Assembly: GCF_022668875.1 (NCBI RefSeq)
Contig: NZ_JAKGCR010000003.1
Coordinates: 298,444 to 362,443, forward strand
Length of the DNA: 64,000 nucleotides
Source: Domibacillus sp. PGB-M46
Lineage (GTDB): Bacteria; Bacillota; Bacilli; Bacillales; Domibacillaceae
Direction of reading: 5' to 3'
The notes beneath the pieces were generated by a model that was not told where the DNA came from, did no database searches, and worked only from the letters and a program-made list of their open reading frames with translations. The translations under genes were made by a program, and so were the position numbers. Shown piece after piece: positions 49,948-59,554 of the stretch; the stretch's first letter is position 1, and each line of letters starts with the position of its first letter.

Positions 49948-52506
49948 TTATTTCACGATAAATTTCATCCGCACAAGATTTTTGTGAACCTTACCGTTCG
50001 TACTTTTAATTTTATCTTTAATAAATAAATAATAGTCACCGGTATCCCATTCCGTTTTAGGAGAAACCAGTACTTGTTTTTTGTTTGCAGGATTCACTGA
50101 TGCTGTAAAAGAATCGATTAGATGTATACCAGAAGGATCACTTGCTGCAAAAATGGAGTTTGTATCTAAAGAAGCCGGATCAATTTCATAATTAAAAGTT
50201 ATAGTAAATGTTTTAGTTTTATCAACGTTCTGGGCTTCAAAGTCTGTCCAGATAATCGGAGGCAGGGTACCTGTCACATTAACGTTTGTTGAAGCGGTAA
50301 AACCGCCATCTTCCGTAACTGCTTTAATAACGGCAGTTCCGCTGCTAACTCCCGTTACAATTCCGTTTGAGTCAACAGAAGCTACTTTTGGATTGCTGCT
50401 GGACCATTGTAGCGTTTGGTTATCTGCATTTTCTGGAAGAATTGTTTCAAATAAGGCCTCAGTCGGTTTTTTGGTTTCTGCCGTTATCTTCACAACGGAC
50501 GAAACGGTCTGTCCGTTCCAGGAGGCCGTGATTATCGCTTTACCTGCATTTTGTGCGAAAATCAAGCCTTTGTCATCAACAGCCGCGACTGCAGGGTTGC
50601 TTGAAGACCATTCGAAATTATGCTCTTCGTCCGTAGGAGTCAGCACTGCTTCAGCCTGCGTCATTTCACCTTTTTTCATAAACAGCTTTTTGGTCAGCAT
50701 AGTTAAAGCTGCTGCTGGCTTTTCATACAGCATTTCTGTGCTGAATTGATACCACTCATCTGTATATAGATGCTGATAATCGGATAGCTGATAAGCGGTT
50801 AAATAATAAGTACCTGCCTCCAACGGATACCCTAAATATTGAAAAGAATCCTCCGGCCCGGAATGATAGCTGTAAGTAACAGGAGAAAGGTCTTCGGTAA
50901 ATAAGTCAAATGCCAGGTCCTCTTCCCACCCTTTTCCAACCGTGTTTTCACTAGTCCAGCCGCCCGTTAAAACAAATAAGCCGTTCTCCTCAATAGTAAA
51001 GCGATAATAGTCCGTATCATCAAACGTTTCTGTAATGGAGCCAAAGGCGGTTCCAGCAGCAGAAATTGTATTAGCCGTTGCTTGTTCATTATTTGGTTCT
51101 TCTTCATAGTAAACATTATTTTTTAAGGGCTGGCTTTTAATGAGCGCCCCTTCAGGTTTAGTGGGAGAATTTAATGCTGTTTTCAAAATTTCTTGATTTG
51201 CATGTACATCTAAATTTAAATAAATTTGCTGCTTGTCTAATGAAAGGCCAGTTACATGCTTAGGTGCTGCATAATCAAGAGCATTTTTAACGGCAAGCTC
51301 CGCATTTATTAGTCCATATCCATATTCGTTGTCAAAGCCGGCAGGACCAAGATCTTCTGTCGAAGCACGTATTAATTTAACAGCGTCCTCAGATGAAAGC
51401 GCTGGATAAATACTTTTTGCCATAGCTAAAATACCGGCAGTGATCGGTGAAGCAAATGATGTGCCGTCCGCCGTTTCATATTTCCCATCTGAAGAAGTCG
51501 TCAAGATGGCCGATCCAGGTGCAGCAACATCTACATATTGATTATGAGTCGAGAAAAATGATCTTTCTTTATTGGAATCAACAGCTCCAACTGAAATTAC
51601 ATTTTCATAAGAAGCAGGATAGGAAACAGCATTACCCTCATCAGCTCCATTTCCTGCAGCGGCAACGACAATAATACCAGCTTCAACAGCACGCTGAATA
51701 GCTGCATTTTCAATAGCAGAGTAATTGCTTCCGCCAAGACTTAAATTAATAATATCGGCGTTTTGTTCAACCGCATAATTGATGGCTTGAACCGTATCGG
51801 TTAAATAAAAAGAACCTTCATAGTCAGAAGCACGGATCGGCAAAATTTTCACATTGAACTCGCCGGCTGAACCGGCAATGCCTATTTCATTGTTTGTTTG
51901 AGCTGCTACCGTGCCAGCAACCATTGTACCGTGACCAGTAAGATCGTTTATTTCGGACGTTTCATTATAAAAGTCATAGGCACCTGGCACAATTTGATTT
52001 TTTAAATCTTCATGATTCAGGTTAACCCCAGAGTCAATTACAGCGACAACGACATCTTTCTTTTGAGCATCCTTATGGAGCCATGCTTTAGGCGCCTCGA
52101 TGGCCCTGATCCACCATTGCTCCTGAAGCATAGCATCATTAGTAGAATAAACAGACCGCAAAATTGTATTGGCTTCAACCGCTTTGATATGCTTTTCTTT
52201 TTTCAGCTCTTTAACGACTTGAGAAATATGCTTTTGGTTGGAAAGAGTAAGAACATCCGTTGTCGGGCTGATTGCTTTAAGACTGGATACTGAAGAAGAA
52301 ACAGAGGAACGAATGTTTTTTTTCTTAATACGGCTAACTTTTTCATCATACAGAACTAGAATTTGTTTTTGTTTTACTGCAGCCGTTGCTTTTTCTTTTT
52401 CAATCACTGCCTGTAAATCTGGAATTTCAGCCTTTGAAGAAGGAAGTGAAACATTAATTAGTAATAAAGGTATAGATAAAACAAGGGCTATAATTCTTTT
52501 GACCAT
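49948..52506 (-). CDS. Secreted subtilase with PPC, two Big_2 and C-terminal Ig-like module
   Basis: Secreted S8 protease of 852 residues. Signal peptide about 1-25; propeptide to about 140. Catalytic aspartate in AVIDSGVNL, histidine in TGHGTMVAGTVAA, asparagine-containing VVAAAGNGADEG, serine in DGTSFASPITAG. After the catalytic domain comes a PPC-like domain (DDTDYYRFTIEENGLFVL), two Big_2 domains (NFEWSSSNPAVAAVDDKGLI and LQWSSSNPKVASVDSNGIV), and the shared module (KTFTITFNYEIDPASL to MKFIVK). No SLH repeats. ATG 52506 has GGAGAG 8 nt upstream. Confidence 0.93.
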   Translation of the reverse strand: MVKRIIALVLSIPLLLINVSLPSSKAEIPDLQAVIEKEKATAAVKQKQILVLYDEKVSRIKKKNIRSSVSSSVSSLKAISPTTDVLTLSNQKHISQVVKELKKEKHIKAVEANTILRSVYSTNDAMLQEQWWIRAIEAPKAWLHKDAQKKDVVVAVIDSGVNLNHEDLKNQIVPGAYDFYNETSEINDLTGHGTMVAGTVAAQTNNEIGIAGSAGEFNVKILPIRASDYEGSFYLTDTVQAINYAVEQNADIINLSLGGSNYSAIENAAIQRAVEAGIIVVAAAGNGADEGNAVSYPASYENVISVGAVDSNKERSFFSTHNQYVDVAAPGSAILTTSSDGKYETADGTSFASPITAGILAMAKSIYPALSSEDAVKLIRASTEDLGPAGFDNEYGYGLINAELAVKNALDYAAPKHVTGLSLDKQQIYLNLDVHANQEILKTALNSPTKPEGALIKSQPLKNNVYYEEEPNNEQATANTISAAGTAFGSITETFDDTDYYRFTIEENGLFVLTGGWTSENTVGKGWEEDLAFDLFTEDLSPVTYSYHSGPEDSFQYLGYPLEAGTYYLTAYQLSDYQHLYTDEWYQFSTEMLYEKPAAALTMLTKKLFMKKGEMTQAEAVLTPTDEEHNFEWSSSNPAVAAVDDKGLIFAQNAGKAIITASWNGQTVSSVVKITAETKKPTEALFETILPENADNQTLQWSSSNPKVASVDSNGIVTGVSSGTAVIKAVTEDGGFTASTNVNVTGTLPPIIWTDFEAQNVDKTKTFTITFNYEIDPASLDTNSIFAASDPSGIHLIDSFTASVNPANKKQVLVSPKTEWDTGDYYLFIKDKIKSTNGKVHKNLVRMKFIVK

Positions 52507-52670
52507 AACTGTCACTCTCCGTACAAGTAATTTTTACTTAGTCCGATTATAAGCGATCAAATTAAGAACTTATAGACATTTTTCTTCAGTTTTTCAGAAA
52601 TTAGCCGATAAATAACAAAGATGAGAATATATCGGAAGGAGGATGGCACGGTAATCATGTGCCTGAAAAT

Positions 52671-53441
52671 ATGAAAAAATTAACAATGGGGAAAATGATC
52701 GCTGGCCTTATGGCGCTTTCTATTGTGCAGCCGTCCATACTTACAGAAGCGGCTGAAGCAGAATCTGTTATTGGGGCTACAACTGCCTATGAAGGTACGA
52801 AAGGGAAAGTCGTAACGGTGACTGTATATGTAGAAGGTGCCGAAGAAAGTGCGGGCGGCTCCATTAAGCTTTCCTATGACGATACAGCGTTAACGATTTC
52901 AAAAACAGAAGCAGGCAGTGAGCTTGATGGCTACCTAACTTCAATCAACAGTGCTTCTCCGGGAACGATTGAAGCAACATGGGCAAAGGCGGAAGGAGAG
53001 TTGCAGAAAGGTACGTTACTAACATTCCAGGCGCGTCTTGCCAAGACCATTGAAAAAACAGCGGTCAATATTGAAGATGCAGAGCTATATAAAGCCGATT
53101 TGTCGACGCTGGCAGTCAAGACATTTGATGGCGAAGTAAAACCGTTTCCAGGGAGCGAGCAAAAGCGTGATTCAAAAGTGAAAAACAATAAAGAATGGAT
53201 CGTACGGCTGAACAATGCGGTTCATCCGGCAACGGTCAACAAGCACAATGTCTGGGTTACTAATAAATATGGAAAGCTAATTGATGTGAATGTACAAGTG
53301 TCAGATAAAACATCGTTTAATATCGTGCCAAAAGTGCCATATGCAAGTGGAACTTATACAATCACTATTTCTGATCAGATACGCGGACAGGATGGAAAGC
53401 AATTGAAGAATCCGATTAAATATGAGTTTACGGTAGAGTAA
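52671..53441 (+). CDS. Cohesin-domain protein with C-terminal Ig-like module
   Basis: Exported protein of about 256 residues. Signal peptide about 1-28. A cohesin-like domain (about 33-165) shows KGKVVTVTVYVEGAEESAGG, IKLSYDDTALTISKTEAG, then the A-x-A-rich GTLLTFQARLAKTIEKTAV: the pattern of type I/II cohesins that bind dockerins. The last 85 residues are the shared module (KEWIVRLNNAVHPATV to YEFTVE). Start choice is unclear: GTG 52659 is possible, while ATG 52671 overlaps the stop of a short leader frame as ATGA. It is divergent from the subtilase gene and followed by the dockerin gene after 11 nt. Confidence 0.8.
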   Translation: MKKLTMGKMIAGLMALSIVQPSILTEAAEAESVIGATTAYEGTKGKVVTVTVYVEGAEESAGGSIKLSYDDTALTISKTEAGSELDGYLTSINSASPGTIEATWAKAEGELQKGTLLTFQARLAKTIEKTAVNIEDAELYKADLSTLAVKTFDGEVKPFPGSEQKRDSKVKNNKEWIVRLNNAVHPATVNKHNVWVTNKYGKLIDVNVQVSDKTSFNIVPKVPYASGTYTITISDQIRGQDGKQLKNPIKYEFTVE

Positions 53442-53452
53442 GGAGAGAGAAG

Positions 53453-54874
53453 ATGGCTAAAAAGTGGTTAAAAGCAGCGGCAGCTTCCATAATTGCGGCA
53501 GCTTCCTTTTATACAATTAATTCAGCAGGGGCCGCAACAGAGACGCTGATGGAAGTGGGAGAGGTACGCTCCACCAGCGATCAAGCCGTTGTGCCGGTAA
53601 CGATTCGAAATATTACTTATCTAATGTCTGGACACGCAGAGATTACTCTTCCCGAGAACACGGTTAGCGTAGAAACAGCTCAATTTACGCCTTCAAAGCA
53701 GTTTACTAATAATTTATTTCGAACAATCAGTAATGTGGAAGATTCAAAGCTGGTCATCGATTTTTACTCAGAGAGCCCTGATGCACAGCAAATCAAAGGC
53801 GGCCAGGCTGTTATTGGCTATATAACGTATAACTTGTCCGACTCTTTTACACCGGGAAAAGCTGTCACACTGGATTTGTCTGCGGTGTCAGTCAAAGGCC
53901 GTTATAATGCGGATGTAGCCGTGAAAGAGCTCGATGGAGAAATTAAAAATAAAATGCCCATTGGCGATGTAGTGGGTAACAGCAAAGTCACTGCTACAGG
54001 CGCTATGCGGATTCTTCAGCATATTAACGGAAACTTTATTACAGAAAAAGAAGCATTTTTATCAGCGGACGTTGATGCAGACGGAATTTTAACGCAGCAG
54101 GATGCGATGCAAGTACTTGATTTTTCAACAGGCAAGCGGCTGACGTTTCTTGCTTTGGCTGCTAAGGAGCTGCCAAACGGCGTTTTGAAAAGTGAATACT
54201 ATGAAAAAGTCGAAGCACGCCATGGCAGGGCACCTTATACATTTAAAAAGCGGTCAGGAACGATACCTTACGGCTTAAAGTTAAATGAACAAACGGGTGA
54301 AATCATTGGCCTGCCCACAAAAGCCGGCACAAACACGTTTACCATAGAAGTAACAGACGCCGTCGGTGATACAGCAGAGCGATCTTTCACCATTGGAGTG
54401 GTTGACTCCTATATCGCTTCGGTCGAAAAGCTGTATCCAATAAACGTAAAGCGTGGAGAAAAGCCGAATCTTCCAGCAGAAGTAACTGTCACATATAAAG
54501 ATAAGTCAATCGGTAAAGAAACAGTCCATTGGAATGAAGTGGATACAACTGTTTTAGGAGAAGTAACAGCAAAAGGCCTGATTGGTGATACTGGTTTTAT
54601 GGTTCAGGCTACAGTACATGTTGTAGACGAAAACTATTTGAAAAATACGTCGTTCGGTTACTTCCAAATGCTCAATATTTACACCGTGATTGTTGACGTA
54701 AATCCTGAAGTGTATAGTGTGACGATTAATGGCATCCCAGCCCATTATGAAGGAGCCGGCCAGTACAGCCTTGCCAGCGCCGCGTTTACGAAAGGAAATC
54801 CAGTCATCATCCAGCTTTACGATAAATATGGGAACCTGCTTGAAACAAAATCTCAAAAGCTCGTTATCCAGTAA
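53453..54874 (+). CDS. Protein with cohesin-like, dockerin and Ig-like domains
   Basis: Exported protein of 473 residues. Signal peptide about 1-27. Residues about 30-165 are cohesin-like (AVVPVTIRNITYLMSGHAEI). Residues about 170-232 form a dockerin: loop 1 is degenerate (GDVVGNSKVTATG), loop 2 is canonical calcium-binding (DVDADGILTQQD), each followed by a helix. Then an He_PIG/cadherin-like Ig (YGLKLNEQTGEIIGLPTKAG) and a Big_4-like domain (VNVKRGEKPNLP-type, TVTYKDKSI). ATG 53453 follows GGAGAGAG. With the gene before it makes a possible cohesin-dockerin pair. Confidence 0.82.
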   Translation: MAKKWLKAAAASIIAAASFYTINSAGAATETLMEVGEVRSTSDQAVVPVTIRNITYLMSGHAEITLPENTVSVETAQFTPSKQFTNNLFRTISNVEDSKLVIDFYSESPDAQQIKGGQAVIGYITYNLSDSFTPGKAVTLDLSAVSVKGRYNADVAVKELDGEIKNKMPIGDVVGNSKVTATGAMRILQHINGNFITEKEAFLSADVDADGILTQQDAMQVLDFSTGKRLTFLALAAKELPNGVLKSEYYEKVEARHGRAPYTFKKRSGTIPYGLKLNEQTGEIIGLPTKAGTNTFTIEVTDAVGDTAERSFTIGVVDSYIASVEKLYPINVKRGEKPNLPAEVTVTYKDKSIGKETVHWNEVDTTVLGEVTAKGLIGDTGFMVQATVHVVDENYLKNTSFGYFQMLNIYTVIVDVNPEVYSVTINGIPAHYEGAGQYSLASAAFTKGNPVIIQLYDKYGNLLETKSQKLVIQ

Positions 54875-54888
54875 CACGGGGGAATAAA

Positions 54889-56898
54889 ATGAACACATTG
54901 CTTAAGCGTATGTTCGCGTTTGCGCTGGTATCAGGGGCTGTGCTGTCTGCCGCCCCTGATACCGAGGCAGCTACGAAGCCATATGAGTATACATTTGAAA
55001 AAGAAACCGAGCTCTTCAATGGAATTAGCTCAATGAATAAAGTGAAAATTACGCTCGACAAAACGATTGAGCTGAAAGATACGAATGGTGATAAAAAAGT
55101 TGATAGTAGAGACTTATTCGATCCTGCCTCGCCGGAAACAAGCCCTCTTTATGTTGTGCAAAAAGACGGTACGGAACGGTTAAATATTATTAAAGATATT
55201 ACGCAGTCGGGCAATGTTATCACCATTCTGTTTAAAAACATGGAGTTAGTAGACTATACAAATCCAGAAAAATGGGCCTATGAAATCATCATTGACAAAG
55301 AAACAACTCGTTTTGACCAGTTGGAAGAGTATCGCATTGCCTTCAATATTTATGATATTTTACCAGGTTTTAAGTCAACCTTTATTGATACAGATGCTTC
55401 TATTATCAATAATAATGTTTTTAAGTATAATGCGCCCCGTGATGTATATGTGCATGTACCAAAAGTGTTTATTACTGGAATTGAAACGATCCATCGCTAC
55501 CAGGGCGTCATCCCTGACCAAATCGGTCCGGCGCTTTCTAACATTGATATTTATGCCGATGAGGAAGCAGCACGCTTAAAGGTGGAATTTGGCACATTGT
55601 TTGGAAGTCAGTACAGCCGGGACATAATGCGCCGCGAAGATATAGAAGGCTTTTCAATGGGACAAGCTGGTATTAATCAGATTACGGATAATCAAAGCGA
55701 AACCGCTTCTGAATTTACGCTGCGTACATATAACGAGTATGGGCGCTTTCTCGAAGAAAGAAAGTTTCGTTTGAAGGTCGCAGACCCGAAAAAAGACTAC
55801 ATTATTAATGACTACGTCACTGTTTCACCAGAAATTTTTGGGCAGGCCTATTCATTGTATGATTTAATGGCTGATAAGACGTTGCTTGAAAACATTGTAA
55901 CCCATATACCGGTTAGCCAGCTTGATACACTCGGCATTACATATGCCGCCGCAAAAAAATCTGTCAGTGTCAAAGATGTAGAGCAACTGAAAATGGCGCT
56001 TGCTAACGACAAACTGGAAAAGATTCATTTAGTGAACAATGTTGACCTTAATGGACAGGCTCTTACAGTAGGCAGATCCGTCACGATTGAGGGTCCAGCG
56101 GAAATCAAGGGTAAAGTAGAGCTGAAAGGCAATGGGATTTCTGTCCGTTTAAACCATGTGACCGTAAATGGGGACCTTTCTTTGGATATTGGCGAGGGCG
56201 GAACCGCTATCCTTGAACAAACTACTGTAAACGGGACAACAAACGATCCGGCAACAAAAATTATCAGTGCCAACAACAAGTCGGTTCATTTGTACAATTT
56301 TGCTTCATCAAACGGGATTGAAACAGCTAATAGTATGCCAATCCGTATTGTAACTTCGACTCCAATTCCATTTGTTAAGCTGAATGGCACAGCAGCCGTT
56401 ACGCTTGAAGGAGAATACGAAGCCGTTCATAGCGCCCAAACAACAACGCTTGATGTAAATCAAGGGACAAAAATCGGTGCGCTGACAGTAGAAGAAGGAA
56501 AAACGCTGACAGTCACAGGGAAAGGCGCTACGATTGCGTCTTACACAGGCAGCATTGAATTTCCAGACGGAGAAGAGAATGTAATTACCATTCCACCAAT
56601 GGAATGGACCTATCCGGCTGAACTGAATAATACACCCGATGGATGGGCCCAGATCGGAAAAGCCCTTTCTGTCCAGGTTGACGGTGAAGGAAACCCGATT
56701 CCATCAGGCACTGCATGGCAGGTGATCGGCCACAGCTTTGACAGCTCCGTAATCATGCATTGGGACAATGAAAAAAACACATTAAAACTCGAAGGCCTTC
56801 CGATAGAGGGACTCCCGTTCACTGGAACGATCGTGCTGCAGGGCGTAAATAACAAAGCAGTTTACAATGTAACAGTTCCGATTCTTGTAGAAGGGTAA
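54889..56898 (+). CDS. Exported protein with calcium loop and beta-helix
   Basis: Exported protein of 669 residues. Signal peptide about 1-27. Near the N-terminus a single EF-hand/dockerin-type loop DTNGDKKVDSRD (about 64-75) sits inside a beta-rich region. Central mixed region about 150-360. Residues about 365-520 have the regular short strands of a right-handed beta-helix (VDLNGQALTVGRSVTIEGPA, ISVRLNHVTVNGDLSLDIG). The C-terminal 130 residues form another Ig-like unit but do not match the shared module well. Function unknown. It lies 14 nt after the dockerin gene, so same operon. Confidence 0.75.
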   Translation: MNTLLKRMFAFALVSGAVLSAAPDTEAATKPYEYTFEKETELFNGISSMNKVKITLDKTIELKDTNGDKKVDSRDLFDPASPETSPLYVVQKDGTERLNIIKDITQSGNVITILFKNMELVDYTNPEKWAYEIIIDKETTRFDQLEEYRIAFNIYDILPGFKSTFIDTDASIINNNVFKYNAPRDVYVHVPKVFITGIETIHRYQGVIPDQIGPALSNIDIYADEEAARLKVEFGTLFGSQYSRDIMRREDIEGFSMGQAGINQITDNQSETASEFTLRTYNEYGRFLEERKFRLKVADPKKDYIINDYVTVSPEIFGQAYSLYDLMADKTLLENIVTHIPVSQLDTLGITYAAAKKSVSVKDVEQLKMALANDKLEKIHLVNNVDLNGQALTVGRSVTIEGPAEIKGKVELKGNGISVRLNHVTVNGDLSLDIGEGGTAILEQTTVNGTTNDPATKIISANNKSVHLYNFASSNGIETANSMPIRIVTSTPIPFVKLNGTAAVTLEGEYEAVHSAQTTTLDVNQGTKIGALTVEEGKTLTVTGKGATIASYTGSIEFPDGEENVITIPPMEWTYPAELNNTPDGWAQIGKALSVQVDGEGNPIPSGTAWQVIGHSFDSSVIMHWDNEKNTLKLEGLPIEGLPFTGTIVLQGVNNKAVYNVTVPILVEG

Positions 56899-56919
56899 TA
56901 GAAATGGTGGTGAGATAAA

Positions 56920-59340
56920 ATGGCTGCATGGATAAAAAGAAAATATAATATCTTGATTGTCCTGCTGCTGCTGCCAGTGTTTCTATTTTCTAGTTACACA
57001 GCAGAAGCGTATGGACCCATTCATCATGAAAAAGTAATGGAAGCAGGAAAGGGACACTTTGTCGTTTTAAAGGAAGACGGAAGTGTTTGGAGCTGGGGCG
57101 ATAACCAATATGGCCAGATGGGTGCCCAGACGCTGCCGGCGCTAAACTTTGCAGCGCCGCTTCAAGTAAAAAAGCCGGATGGCAACCGATTTCTAAATGC
57201 TAAGTCAGTCGCCGCCGGAGGACACCATACAGTTGTCTTAGACGCAGATGGGCTTGTTTGGACGTGGGGCCGCAACGATGAAGGGCAGCTCGGCCATTCT
57301 TCCTTTGCTTATCGAGATGCCAATCCAAAAGCTGTTGGAGGACTGCCGGCAATTATTGCGATTGCAGCAGGAGACCAGCATACGCTTGCCGTGGATGAGC
57401 AGGGTAATGTTTGGGCATGGGGCCGCAATGCCTATGGCCAGGCTGGCAAAGATGCCATGACCGGGAATGTGCCTAAGCCTGAAAAAGTTGCAGGTATCAC
57501 CGATGTTGTGGCAGTGGCAGCCGGTGCAGAGCATTCTGTTGCTTTAAAGCGTGATGGAACGGTATGGGCATGGGGCCGCAATACAACCGGCCAGCTTGGC
57601 AACAGCGAGACAAAGGATGTAAACAGTAGACCGCAGCAGGTGCCAGGCTTAATCGGTATTACCGAAATAGCGGCGGGCGACAACCATACGCTTGCTTTAA
57701 AGCAGGATCGCACAGCTGTTTGGGCATGGGGATCCAATTCCTATGGCCAGCTTGGTGACGGCGGCAAGGAAATGAAACTCATGCCGATTCAAGTACAAGG
57801 CATGAAAGGCGTTACCGAAGTTTCAGCCGGCGATAACCATACAGCTGTGCTGAAAGAGGATGGAACTGTCTGGACATGGGGACGTAATACATCCGGGATA
57901 GGGACAAGCCGTTCAACACCGATTCAAGTAAAAGGAGTTGAGAATGCCGTTGCATTAGGCGGAGGAGGCGGATCGGACAGCTTTACAATTGCTGCCCGTG
58001 AAGATGGAACCGTTTGGCTGTGGAACAAGGCATCTTCCGACCCCAACACAAATCTTCCTGTTTTTAAACAGGTTCACGGGATAAGTAATGTTAAAAAAGC
58101 TTCTGCATTTCCGTTTGTGCAGGGCAGCCAGGTACTGTTCCGCTACTTTGGCGACAGCAGCACAGGTTCAGTGAAAGTAAGCGGAAGCTTTAACGACTGG
58201 GTGGATCTCCCGCTTGAAGAAGTCAGCCCGAATGTATGGGAACTTCAGGTAACGATGAAGCCAGGGGACTATAATTACGGCTTTATGGTAAATGGCATAT
58301 GGACAACGGATCCGTTAAACCGAAACAAGACAATCAATGAATTCGGCAGCTCATTCAGTGTACTGAACGTTCCCATTTATGCAACGGAAGGCCCGGTTAT
58401 TGACGGGAAAACGGTGACCTTTTCTTATAGCAGTCATGATCAGCCCCATAGTCTGTTAGAGCTTGATGCAAGAACAGAATATGTAGCAGTGGCCGGCAAT
58501 TTCAGCGGCTGGGATGAAATTCCGCTTGAAAAGCAGCCAAATAATACGTGGACACTGACCAAAACGCTTGAGCCGGGTGAATACTACTACTCCTTTATTG
58601 TGAGGGACGCCGGTACAAGTCCATATAATGAAAAAAGAAACGATCCACTTAATCCGAATTTGAAAACCGATTCCGTCACTGGTGATTCACGCAACCAGTT
58701 TGCGATTTCAGCCCTGCTGCCATTGAAAGTTCCGGTAACAGGAGTATCCTTAAATAAAGGCCCCGACTTGCCGCTTATTGTTGGAGAACAAGAATATGTA
58801 AAAGCAGTTGTTAGTCCGTCAAATGCGACAAACAAAAATGTCAACTGGAGCTCCAGTAAGCCCTCAGTAGCCAATATTGATGAAACGGGCAAAATCACCG
58901 CCGTTTCCAATGGCACAGCAGTTATTATCTGTGCAACAGAGGACGGCGGCAAAACAGCAACGGTTACCGTAAAAGTATCCGATTCGGGTGGTATAAACAT
59001 TTCTTATCCAAAAGCCGGCTACCGGGAGTTTAAGCCGCCATTGGGTGAACTTCCGACAGGGGTTATCCCGAATAAAGTATGGAAGGTTAAATTTAACCAG
59101 CCTCTCAACAAAGCAACACTTCATTCAGAGAATGTATACGTAATGAACCAGTCTGGAGTGAAAGTGCCGATTTCTATCTGGCCTTCTGCTGATGGACGGA
59201 CAATTGAAATCAGGCTTGCTGACGGCTTCCGCTATGCAGCCGGTGCCAGCTACTATATTTTCATTGAAAAAGGTGTTCAAACAACAACCGGTTCCGCACT
59301 AAAAGAGCCAATTCAAATGAAATTTACAATTGGCTTATAA
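56920..59340 (+). CDS. RCC1-repeat protein with two CBM48-like domains, Big_2 and C-terminal Ig-like module
   Basis: Exported protein of 806 residues. Signal peptide about 1-27. Seven RCC1-type repeats (about 35-375), each with a phrase such as KEDGSVWSWGDNQYGQMG or LKRDGTVWAWGRNTTGQLG: a seven-bladed propeller. Two CBM48/AMPK glycogen-binding-like domains follow, with VSGSFNDWVDLPLEE and VAGNFSGWDEIPLEK. Then Big_2 (VNWSSSKPSVANIDETGKI) and the shared module (KVWKVKFNQPLNKATL to MKFTIG). RCC1 propellers bind proteins; the CBM48 pair suggests alpha-glucan binding. A striking combination. Confidence 0.88.
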   Translation: MAAWIKRKYNILIVLLLLPVFLFSSYTAEAYGPIHHEKVMEAGKGHFVVLKEDGSVWSWGDNQYGQMGAQTLPALNFAAPLQVKKPDGNRFLNAKSVAAGGHHTVVLDADGLVWTWGRNDEGQLGHSSFAYRDANPKAVGGLPAIIAIAAGDQHTLAVDEQGNVWAWGRNAYGQAGKDAMTGNVPKPEKVAGITDVVAVAAGAEHSVALKRDGTVWAWGRNTTGQLGNSETKDVNSRPQQVPGLIGITEIAAGDNHTLALKQDRTAVWAWGSNSYGQLGDGGKEMKLMPIQVQGMKGVTEVSAGDNHTAVLKEDGTVWTWGRNTSGIGTSRSTPIQVKGVENAVALGGGGGSDSFTIAAREDGTVWLWNKASSDPNTNLPVFKQVHGISNVKKASAFPFVQGSQVLFRYFGDSSTGSVKVSGSFNDWVDLPLEEVSPNVWELQVTMKPGDYNYGFMVNGIWTTDPLNRNKTINEFGSSFSVLNVPIYATEGPVIDGKTVTFSYSSHDQPHSLLELDARTEYVAVAGNFSGWDEIPLEKQPNNTWTLTKTLEPGEYYYSFIVRDAGTSPYNEKRNDPLNPNLKTDSVTGDSRNQFAISALLPLKVPVTGVSLNKGPDLPLIVGEQEYVKAVVSPSNATNKNVNWSSSKPSVANIDETGKITAVSNGTAVIICATEDGGKTATVTVKVSDSGGINISYPKAGYREFKPPLGELPTGVIPNKVWKVKFNQPLNKATLHSENVYVMNQSGVKVPISIWPSADGRTIEIRLADGFRYAAGASYYIFIEKGVQTTTGSALKEPIQMKFTIGL

Positions 59341-59344
59341 AAAT

Positions 59345-59391
59345 AAAAGGGTCCCGCTGGTACAGTTTAGTACACAGCGGGACCCTTTTTT
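59345..59391 (+). terminator. Terminator of the cohesin-dockerin-RCC1 unit
   Basis: AAAAGGGTCCCGCTG pairs with CAGCGGGACCCTTTT, a 15-bp stem followed by T. Confidence 0.9.
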
Positions 59392-59519
59392 GTGAATAAA
59401 TATTTTGCCCAATAGGACGGGGACCATAGTAGATAAGTAAACTGCATTTTATCAATTACTTTATAGAATGACCCGGCTAATGCACTGATTAGTCTGTATC
59501 TAATCAGCTTGTTGCAAAC
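59392..59519. other. Short spacer with 8-bp inverted repeat
   Basis: No gene. CTGATTAG (59485-59492) and CTAATCAG (59500-59507) form an inverted repeat around a 7-nt centre, between two convergent terminators. Confidence 0.5.
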
Positions 59520-59554
59520 AGAAAAGAGGCCTCCGCAGAAGCCTCTTTTTTGCT
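59520..59554 (-). terminator. Terminator of the 1256-residue protein gene
   Basis: AAAAGAGGC pairs with GCCTCTTTT around CTCCGCAGAA, with T runs on both strands. Confidence 0.85.

Noticed and set aside
56920..58080. Regularly spaced GGGCCGCAA-type words in the RCC1 gene resembling a repeat array
   Set aside because: They are codons of the repeated protein phrase WGRN in a propeller, not a CRISPR or DNA repeat.
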